This document shows, piece after piece, positions 62,501 to 64,000 of a stretch of DNA of 64,000 nucleotides; within the stretch, counting starts at the first letter, position 1; each line of letters begins with the position of its first letter. The position numbers were made by a program, and so were the translations under genes. The DNA comes from Rugalucina vietnamica (taxonomy: Eukaryota > Mollusca > Bivalvia > Lucinida > Lucinidae): contig OZ024871.1 of assembly GCA_964017185.1 (NCBI GenBank), positions 66,282,866 through 66,346,865 on the forward strand, given 5' to 3'. The notes beneath the pieces were generated by a model. It was given only the letters and a program-made list of their open reading frames with translations. It had not been told where the DNA came from and did not search any database.

Positions 62501-62979
62501 CCGACGTTAAATTGAAGAATTTTGCCGCATCCTAGAATGTATAAAAATGACGATCAGAATTTTGGGTTGATCGAAATGATAACTCAAAAATTTACAATAA
62601 AATCAAATTGATCTATATATTACCATTTCGGAAGCTTGGGTCAAAGTATAGGCCTGATAAACATGAGTTATACCTGATCTTTTTAGACTACACGTTCTTC
62701 CTATTACGAATGTGAATCGGCACCCAGGGTAGCCAACTGAACTCTTGTTTTGTGTCGGGGTGTTGAATTTTCAAAAACAGCCAGAGTTATAGTCTCTTAT
62801 TAATTGATAATATAGTTCACTTAAACCCAGTTTGTAAACGCATTGTACGTAGGCAAAAGCAAAAAGTAAATCAAACATGAAACATTGAGAAGAATAAAGT
62901 TAACTTTACCTTGGGTCAACGTAACTGCACAGAGCAGACCAATCACAAAGAACAAGACTTCTCGAAGACTTCGAGACAT
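21647..62979 (-). CDS. Secreted CUB / six-cysteine / S1A serine protease, nine coding exons
   Basis: Spliced coding sequence: exons 62979-62910, 62531-62350, 60191-60053, 31292-31173, 30626-30410, 29475-29358, 24479-24308, 23131-22974 and 21820-21647. They total 1350 nt, or 449 residues plus stop. Every junction has AG/GT borders and the phases (1,0,1,1,2,0,1,0) agree. Domain order: signal peptide 1-23; CUB about 25-130 with cysteines at 25, 52, 78 and 97; six-cysteine module 138-166; activation site R193-I194 (RIVNG); protease with H239 (TAAHC), D296 (NDIAL) and S395 (GDSGG). Extra cysteines 178 and 316 suggest that the propeptide stays disulfide-linked to the protease, as in chymotrypsinogen. 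The residue six before the catalytic serine is glycine, not aspartate, so trypsin-like specificity is unlikely and a chymotrypsin or elastase type is favoured. Likely secreted, in digestion or immunity (inference). Confidence 0.9.
22000..22215 (+). repeat. Intronic repeat, copy 1 (family also at 30945-31150 and 31430-31655)
   Basis: Shared text includes TTTGACGAATGGATTTTCCC, GGTGAGTCCACTTTCATT, TTTTTCGATGGAATTTC, GACGCCG and CATCTGGGGCTAT. The other two copies are in minus orientation. Probably a MITE; superfamily not clear. Confidence 0.75.
22525..22693. repeat. Fold-back MITE
   Basis: TTTTACTTTACTGTGAATTATC at the left pairs with GATAATTCACTGTAAAATAAAA at the right, and the interior GGGCAGACTGCGATG pairs with CGCATCTGCCCG. 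It lies in intron 8. Confidence 0.75.
22974..23131 (-). CDS. Protease exon 8
   Basis: Acceptor TATTGTCAG, donor GTAAGAAA. Begins in phase 1 and completes an Asp codon, then SGQDQTILQ...[11 protein letters not shown]...GHVCVFDA...GGACN. Contains the Cys168-Cys182 loop and ends just before GDSGG. Confidence 0.93.
23532..23575 (+). ncRNA. Hammerhead ribozyme, type I
   Basis: Core CTGACGA, stem II GACT/AGTC with a 5-nt loop, then GAAA, very short stem III ACC/GGT with a GC loop, cleavage triplet GTA. Stem I is GGGTCA/TGACCC, six perfect pairs. The short stem III is the kind known from animal retrozymes and Penelope-like elements, thought to act as dimers. Confidence 0.88.
23911..23954 (+). ncRNA. 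Hammerhead ribozyme, type I
   Basis: Same core. Stem I GGGTCA/TGGCCC keeps pairing with one G-U wobble. Confidence 0.88.
24100..24201 (+). repeat. (ATC)n then (ATT)n microsatellite
   Basis: Pure triplet runs that give poly-Ile or poly-Met frames, not real proteins. Confidence 0.95.
24308..24479 (-). CDS. Protease exon 7 (catalytic Asp)
   Basis: Acceptor GATTTCAG, donor GTAACT. Encodes [20 protein letters not shown], then [13 protein letters not shown] and [11 protein letters not shown]296 of NDIAL is the catalytic aspartate. C316 probably pairs with C178 of the propeptide. Confidence 0.95.
24581..24647. repeat. Conserved hairpin repeat, copy B
   Basis: CATAGATTATGGGTAC...AGAACCG pairs with CGGTTCTAACGTGTACCCACAATCTATG, the best-paired of the three copies. 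It lies in intron 6. Confidence 0.85.
24750..24928 (-). mobile_element. Old SINE, family C, left half (split by a transposon)
   Basis: In reverse it resembles the SINEs at 58889-59212 (TTTCAGCTCATATGAG, TGACACACCCAGAAGTAGAACTTGG). It continues at 27426-27545 with the tRNA-like part (GGGACTAGAAACC, GATGATCGAATGATTAAGCG), separated by the transposon at 24933-27421. Confidence 0.65.
25697..25863. mobile_element. hAT-like MITE nested in the transposon
   Basis: CAGTGGCGGAT at the left, ATCCGCCCCTG at the right, with GGAAAA directly repeated at both sides. Copy 1 of the host element has a single GGAAAA at the matching place (near 15820), giving an empty-site proof. The interior is GGGGGTTC-rich. 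Confidence 0.88.
26182..26740. mobile_element. CGCG-rich MITE nested in the transposon, TTAA target
   Basis: ACAGCAGTCACAC at the left is mirrored by GTGTGACTGCTGT at the right, with TTAA outside both ends (26178-26181 and 26741-26744). The matching place in copy 1 (about 16119-16127) has GTGTAAGCTTC with no insert. Subterminal AAACGCGCGCCGGGCGT is also inverted. Related to 7770-10192. Confidence 0.88.
27426..27545 (-). mobile_element. Old SINE, family C, right half
   Basis: Continues 24750-24928. Its reverse complement holds a tRNA-like A box and a GGTTTCTAGTCCC box. Confidence 0.6.
27546..27712. other. Intronic; nothing recognised
   Basis: Short stretch between the SINE and the LTR element. 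Confidence 0.4.
27717..28587 (+). repeat. 5' LTR with TATA box and poly-A signal
   Basis: TATATAAG at 27987-27994 and AATAAA at 28078-28083 fit the U3 promoter and R-region signals. Termini are TGTAACG and CGTTACA. Confidence 0.8.
28592..28609 (+). promoter_or_regulatory. Primer-binding site (tRNA-Lys type)
   Basis: TGGCGCCCAACGTGGGGC begins 4 bp after the 5' LTR and matches the 3' end of the tRNA-Lys used by several retroelements. Confidence 0.8.
28663..28914 (+). pseudogene. Gypsy pol fragment (RT end / RNase H start)
   Basis: About 60 codons read [19 protein letters not shown], then [15 protein letters not shown] and [10 protein letters not shown], the region joining reverse transcriptase to RNase H in Ty3/gypsy elements. 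The tail ([12 protein letters not shown] to the stop) does not fit RNase H and probably comes from beyond a deletion. Gag, protease, most of RT and integrase are missing. Confidence 0.85.
28962..29164 (+). repeat. 3' LTR (short, unlike the 5' LTR)
   Basis: Preceded by a GGAGGGGGGAAGTA purine tract and bounded by TGTAACGG and CGTTACA. The sequence does not align by eye with the 5' LTR. Confidence 0.65.
29210..29335 (-). mobile_element. tRNA-like SINE fragment
   Basis: The reverse complement contains CTATTGGTAGATGGACTG and GGGTTTGAATCCTACCCC, which are A- and B-box-like. The end lies 22 bp from exon 6. Confidence 0.6.
29358..29475 (-). CDS. Protease exon 6
   Basis: Acceptor ATTTCAG, donor GTATAG. 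One base completes Gly243, then [19 protein letters not shown], then [13 protein letters not shown], running straight into HESYG of exon 7. The VRVGEH block is the usual strand between the His and Asp exons of S1 proteases. Confidence 0.92.
29665..29794. mobile_element. Short fold-back MITE
   Basis: GAAAGTAAC and CGGTTATTTCGTTTTCGCAA are mirrored at the right. It lies in intron 5; no other feature was seen between 29795 and 30409. Confidence 0.8.
30410..30626 (-). CDS. Protease exon 5 (propeptide cysteine, activation site, catalytic His)
   Basis: Acceptor TATTCCAG, donor GTAAGT. Encodes VCGKVPVTG, activation site [19 protein letters not shown], then [21 protein letters not shown]193-I194 is the predicted cleavage point and H239 the catalytic histidine. 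Confidence 0.95.
30945..31150 (-). repeat. Intronic repeat, copy 2
   Basis: Same family and orientation as 31430-31655. It ends about 22 bp from exon 4. Confidence 0.75.
31173..31292 (-). CDS. Protease exon 4: six-cysteine defensin-like module
   Basis: Acceptor CGTTACAG, donor GTATGT. Symmetrical phase 1-1. Encodes [40 protein letters not shown]. Spacing is C-x6-C-x3-C-x9-C-x5-C-C. Big-defensin and beta-defensin-type domains share the C-x6-C-x3-C start and CC end but have a longer middle, so the likeness may be only topological. Confidence 0.88.
31430..31655 (-). repeat. Intronic repeat, copy 3
   Basis: Direct copy of 30945-31150 on the other side of exon 4. Confidence 0.75.
31810..31895 (+). 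repeat. Repeat shared with 14275-14340
   Basis: Shared TTTCAAGCTTCTAG, CTGTGACTGTAC, TTTGTGTC and CCTGGTCGG. A shorter match (CAGACCTGGTCG) occurs at about 55740. Confidence 0.6.
31960..32475 (+). repeat. Interspersed repeat, inverted partner at 59480-59960
   Basis: TACTTGCAACATC, GAGTACGTC, TTGAAGGGTATATA and ACGATGTTTCAGTCA recur in reverse complement at 59480-59960. No coding content. Confidence 0.7.
32695..32895 (-). mobile_element. tRNA-derived SINE, family B
   Basis: The reverse complement has CCTAGCGGTAGACCAAC and GTTTGATCCCCAC boxes, then CATTGAGCAAGACACATTGG, the conserved SINE body also seen at 57238-57412. Confidence 0.75.
32918..33583. mobile_element. MITE with nested repeat
   Basis: CTAAAGCCATGTTCATGTGC at the left is mirrored by GCATATGAACACGGCTTTAG at the right. 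Several GGTGTATTTTTGCAC-like units follow the left end. The repeat related to 10730-10995 is nested at about 33165-33425. Confidence 0.75.
33790..46580 (+). repeat. 40-bp satellite array, plus arm (about 12.8 kb)
   Basis: Monomers of 40 bp typified by CCGTCCCCAGTAGAGATCTA followed by CAGCGCCATACCCTACCACA, each with an AGATCT or AGATAT core. Several monomer types alternate (for example GTGTCATTCTCTTCAGCATC). From about 35450 to 40470 they form a 1671-bp higher-order repeat in three tandem copies; the first lacks 80 bp, exactly two monomers. Beyond 41035 the monomers are more diverged. The many 60-117 codon frames are by-products of the 40-bp period. The array is interrupted at 40475-41034. Confidence 0.97.
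40475..41034 (-). repeat. 560-bp interspersed repeat (copy 2) inserted in the satellite
   Basis: Reverse complement of 6913-7479. The array reads GATATGCAGTGTC before it and resumes ATTCTCTTCAGC after it, matching an unbroken monomer, with at most a 2-bp TC duplication. Confidence 0.88.
46581..47090. other. Spacer between the two satellite orientations
   Basis: AT-rich unique sequence with two related AAGATGGCGKYYAAGATGGCGGCC-type patches (about 46718 and 47022). No gene seen. Confidence 0.7.
47091..47459 (-). repeat. 40-bp satellite, minus arm, first block
   Basis: Reads CTACTGGGGACGTTGYGGTAGAGTATGGC, the complement of the plus arm, with much higher divergence between monomers. Confidence 0.9.
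47703..47746 (+). ncRNA. Hammerhead ribozyme, unit 1
   Basis: Stem I GGGTCA/TGGCCC, CTGACGA, stem II GACT-TTGAT-AGTC, GAAA, stem III ACC-GC-GGT, cleavage expected after A47740. Confidence 0.9.
48080..48123 (+). ncRNA. Hammerhead ribozyme, unit 2
   Basis: Identical to unit 1, 377 bp downstream. Confidence 0.9.
48457..48500 (+). ncRNA. Hammerhead ribozyme, unit 3
   Basis: As unit 1, but the outermost stem I G is A, removing one base pair; the core is intact. Confidence 0.85.
48834..48877 (+). ncRNA. Hammerhead ribozyme, unit 4
   Basis: Identical to unit 1. The unit ends about 58 bp later, where other sequence begins. Confidence 0.9.
48936..51149 (-). repeat. 40-bp satellite, minus arm, second block, with small insertions
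   Basis: Diverged CTACTGGGGACGTTGCGG units. Inside are a tandem pair of AGGCTGAAAAAATG...poly-A...GATCAGACTGGAACCC (about 49885-50035), an AT-rich block of TAATCGATTA/ACGATTA repeats (about 50170-50310), and the fragment of the 560-bp repeat at 50409-50536, itself partly duplicated. Confidence 0.85.
50409..50536 (+). repeat. Fragment of the 560-bp interspersed repeat (copy 3)
   Basis: AAGGTACAAGTAGGCAAAG followed by two tandem copies of the ATCAGGAAAAGGCGCAATC...CCGAGGTGGG segment. Confidence 0.85.
51206..51249 (-). ncRNA. Hammerhead ribozyme, sense to the protease gene
   Basis: Minus strand: stem I GGGTCA/TGGCCC, CTGACGA, stem II GGCT-TGAAT-AGCC, GAAA, stem III ACC-GT-GGT, cleavage triplet GTA. 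Stem II differs from the plus copies at paired positions (A-T replaced by G-C) while staying paired. Confidence 0.88.
51582..51622 (-). ncRNA. Truncated hammerhead ribozyme
   Basis: Same core, but the repeat ends inside stem I (only TCA of GGGTCA remains) and satellite follows. Probably inactive or weak. Confidence 0.75.
51623..53999 (-). repeat. 40-bp satellite, minus arm, third block, with 915-bp tandem duplication
   Basis: Diverged satellite. The stretch about 52170-53084 is repeated at 53085-53999 with only a few base differences. Confidence 0.9.
54000..55319. other. Mosaic intronic DNA with CAGTGCTGTCAC palindrome units
   Basis: Copies of CAGTGCTGTCAC or its complement occur at about 54405, 54763, 54784 and 54795, and again at about 56049, 56067 and 56390, so one element of about 2 kb (54360-56400) is possible. 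A GT/G tract lies at about 54936-54961. No gene seen. Confidence 0.5.
55323..55670 (+). mobile_element. tRNA-derived SINE, family A (plus orientation)
   Basis: The head GATAGCGTAATGGTGAGAG, CGCTTCGGGAGCGGGAGGTC and GGGTTCGATCCCAGG resembles tRNA-Pro with a CGG anticodon loop, followed by a body of about 270 bp and an ATT-repeat tail. The acceptor stem does not pair. Full-length partner of 12975-13305. Confidence 0.82.
55671..56619. other. Intronic; T-tract only
   Basis: CAGTGCTGTCAC units (see 54000), a T-tract at about 56536-56570, and nothing coding. Confidence 0.45.
56620..56755 (+). repeat. Interspersed repeat (family of 10730-10995)
   Basis: Shares TTGGGCAG.CTCA, GGTCAGTCGGTAGCG, AGCACAATCAGCCC and TTTAGGCCACAA. 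Confidence 0.6.
56756..57237. other. Intronic; nothing recognised
   Basis: No supported feature. Confidence 0.4.
57238..57412 (+). mobile_element. tRNA-derived SINE, family B
   Basis: GATAGCCTTGTGGTAGAGCAC, CCTCCGAATCGAGAGGT and GGGTTTGATTCCCAC make the tRNA-like head. GTCCTTGAGCAAGACA is the conserved body motif. Related copies: 63236-63480 and, in reverse, 32695-32895. Confidence 0.8.
57413..58745 (+). mobile_element. Long repeat element of three 440-450 bp units (copy 1)
   Basis: Begins AGAGGACCAATGGTCCTG...GCTCACCTGA and ends GAGCCTTCGGCTC...GCTAA. Inside, the block TTGACCTTGYCGTAAAATAG/GTCAAGGTCAT recurs at about 57505, 57957 and 58397. Units also carry GGCCATCTTGGTCATGTGAC and CATTGGC/TTTGATTGGCCAAGC. 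The end hairpin and CTAA resemble a Helitron 3' end, but no helicase is present and the 5' TC is not seen. Confidence 0.75.
58775..58835 (+). repeat. tRNA-like SINE head fragment
   Basis: GGCTCCAGTGGCCGAGCGATTAAGAGC resembles the A-box half of a Leu/Ser tRNA, matching the SINE heads at 58985-59045. Confidence 0.55.
58850..59220. mobile_element. Two SINEs of family C head to head (fold-back)
   Basis: The left copy is minus: poly-T and TTTTACGTCCCTTTC, then AGCAGAACTTGGCTTGTCTC, then the tRNA-like GACTCGAACCC and CTCTTAACCGCTCGGCCACG. The right copy is plus, without the tRNA head: GGCCACATGTGAGACAAACC, GCTTGCGGGTGTGCCAGG, ending GAAAGGGACGTAAAACTGA and A residues. The two can pair over about 150 bp. 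Confidence 0.75.
59225..59252 (+). repeat. G-rich tract
   Basis: Two runs of nine to ten G next to GTGTGTG. Confidence 0.9.
59480..59960 (-). repeat. Interspersed repeat, inverted partner of 31960-32475
   Basis: TGACTGAAACATCGTTTACTG, TATATACCCTTCAATTTCAA and GACGTACTCAGCAATGATGT match the reverse complement of the other copy. Confidence 0.7.
60053..60191 (-). CDS. Protease exon 3: CUB domain, second half
   Basis: Acceptor TTTATCAAG, donor GTGAGT. Encodes [19 protein letters not shown], then [20 protein letters not shown] and FTMKFK. The [20 protein letters not shown] strand is typical of the end of CUB domains. C97 pairs with C78 in the CUB pattern. Confidence 0.93.
60657..60728. repeat. 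Conserved hairpin repeat, copy C
   Basis: CATAGATTGTGGGTACTCG...CAACCGCCT pairs with AGGTGGTTCTAACGTGTACCCACAATTAATG. It lies in intron 2. Confidence 0.82.
60751..62261 (+). mobile_element. Long repeat element of three 450-bp units (copy 2)
   Basis: Same start, units and end hairpin as 57413-58745. The GTAAAATAGGTCAAGGTCA block occurs at about 60995, 61450 (GTATAATAGGTC variant) and 61903. It ends with a GGACGGAC run and the GCTCACC...GGTGAGCTAA hairpin. It fills most of intron 2. Confidence 0.78.
62350..62531 (-). CDS. Protease exon 2: CUB domain, first half
   Basis: Acceptor ACATTCTAG, donor GTACGA. Encodes [20 protein letters not shown], then [18 protein letters not shown] and [17 protein letters not shown]. 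The CGKIL start and NCEYTV are CUB hallmarks (C25-C52). D and C of TDCKWDS fit the CUB calcium/disulfide region. Confidence 0.93.
62910..62979 (-). CDS. Protease exon 1: start codon and signal peptide
   Basis: ATG at 62979-62977 begins [23 protein letters not shown], with positive residues followed by a hydrophobic core of about 14, a typical signal peptide. Donor GTAAAG at 62909. Phase 1 matches exon 2. Confidence 0.9.
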
Positions 62980-63025
62980 TGTTGCAATAGAACAGTACTG
63001 TCGCTGAGTCGAGCTCAGTGTCCGG

Positions 63026-63033
63026 TTTATATA
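63026..63033 (-). promoter_or_regulatory. TATA box of the protease gene
   Basis: TATATAAA on the minus strand, about 47 bp upstream of the ATG. A start site near 63000 would give a 5' UTR of about 20-25 nt. Confidence 0.75.
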
Positions 63034-63235
63034 GATAAGCTAAGGATCAGATGTCAGACTCCCAGCTCATTTTGGATTTCTTATTGTCACGATCTACTAC
63101 CAGGACCATTACTTTTTCTTACAAGTACTTTTAAAGTAGTGCTTGACATTTTAATAACCATAGAAATATAATATTTCTATTTTACATTTAAAATATGTCA
63201 CTACTTTCTGTGACCGCTCATCCCGTAAAGTATTT

Positions 63236-63480
63236 AGGGAGCGCGGTGATCTAGTGGAGCGTCAGAATCCGAATCGAGAGGTACTGGGTTCGATTCCCGA
63301 ATGGGTCGAGTTGTGACCTTACATTTACTCCGAAGAGCACTGGTTAATACCCTGGGTGGCTCCGTTCCGTTTCTGGAAAATGTCACCGTTCCGCCGATTG
63401 AAAATGGGCAACACGTGAATAAAACTGGAAAGACCATCAGACAGTGTAGTGCAGTGGACATTGAAAAAAATATGACCAAA
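63236..63480 (+). mobile_element. tRNA-derived SINE, family B
   Basis: GGTGATCTAGTGGAGCG, ATCCGAATCGAGAGGTACTG and GGGTTCGATTCCCGAATGGG form the tRNA-like head, then a diverged body (GCACTGGTTAATACC). It lies about 230 bp upstream of the gene. Confidence 0.75.
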
Positions 63481-64000
63481 CAACTTAGAAAAAAATGAAA
63501 TTTTTGGATTAAAACCAGTCCTGACTGTAAAAATATAATTTTCCTTTTCTACTGAATCTACTTACAGCCCAGTTAAATGACCAGATTTCGATGTTATATA
63601 ATGCGTTTTCATGCTCAACTCACCTGAGGGTAACATTTAATGATGTATCCAGCTCATAAATGTTAAAATGCCTACAATTCTATCAGTTTTGTTGGCACCT
63701 AAACCTGGAATTTCAGTCATTTTGGGCTACTTGAGTATATAGTATATCAGCAGTTTAAATGTCAAGCTTAGCTGAGTTGAGCATGGAATACGTCTTCAAG
63801 TATAGCCTGATCTGCTGAAGGTCTACATTCTCTCTACAATGGAGGTCTATAATTCACAATTCATGAATTCTGATCAATTCCGTTGCCTCTTCTGCAGTGC
63901 AACGGGACACTGCCGTCTTGTATCATTATTTAGGGTTTGAACTGTCTTTATTAATGCATTATGGTTTCACATTACTCGTGGGGTCCGAATATCTATTGAG
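63481..64000. other. Upstream flank; nothing recognised
   Basis: No supported gene or repeat. Confidence 0.45.

Overview
This is eukaryotic genomic DNA with no sign of bacterial or phage origin. It holds spliced exons, long introns, satellite DNA and many nested transposable elements. The repeat types (tRNA-derived SINEs, non-LTR elements with an APE endonuclease, a Ty3/gypsy LTR fragment, hammerhead-ribozyme tandem repeats, and a repeat ending in a GAGCC-TTC-GGCTC hairpin) point to a marine invertebrate, most likely a bivalve mollusc. That assignment is inference, not proof.

The one host gene I can assemble is on the minus strand and fills about two thirds of the window (about 21450-63003). 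Nine coding exons join with matching splice phases and GT/AG borders into one 449-residue secreted protein: signal peptide, CUB domain, a six-cysteine defensin-like module, then a chymotrypsin-fold (S1A) serine protease with an intact His-Asp-Ser triad. A TATA box lies upstream of exon 1 and a polyadenylation signal follows the stop.

Layout. 1-6600: two non-LTR retrotransposons head to head; the left one has lost its reverse-transcriptase core, the right one keeps a long open frame. 6600-21450: intergenic mosaic of fold-back elements, MITEs, SINEs and a 1.85 kb DNA transposon. 21450-31300: exons 9 to 4, with introns holding a hammerhead retrozyme dimer, a second copy of the 1.85 kb transposon with two smaller elements nested in it, and a deleted LTR retrotransposon. 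31293-60052: a 28.8 kb intron 3. It contains about 20 kb of a 40-bp satellite, one arm in + orientation (33.8-46.6 kb, with a 1671-bp higher-order repeat) and one in - orientation (47.1-54.0 kb, with a 915-bp duplication). Tandem 377-bp hammerhead repeats interrupt the second arm. 60053-63003: exons 3 to 1 and the promoter, plus another long repeat. 63003-64000: upstream flank with a SINE.

The most notable items are the 377-bp tandem repeats, which carry a complete type I hammerhead ribozyme core with matching stems in both orientations (retrozymes), and the CUB / six-cysteine / serine protease architecture, whose six-cysteine exon sits between two direct copies of one intronic repeat. All repeat families were recognised by comparing copies within the window. 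Family names are by structure only; no database search was possible.
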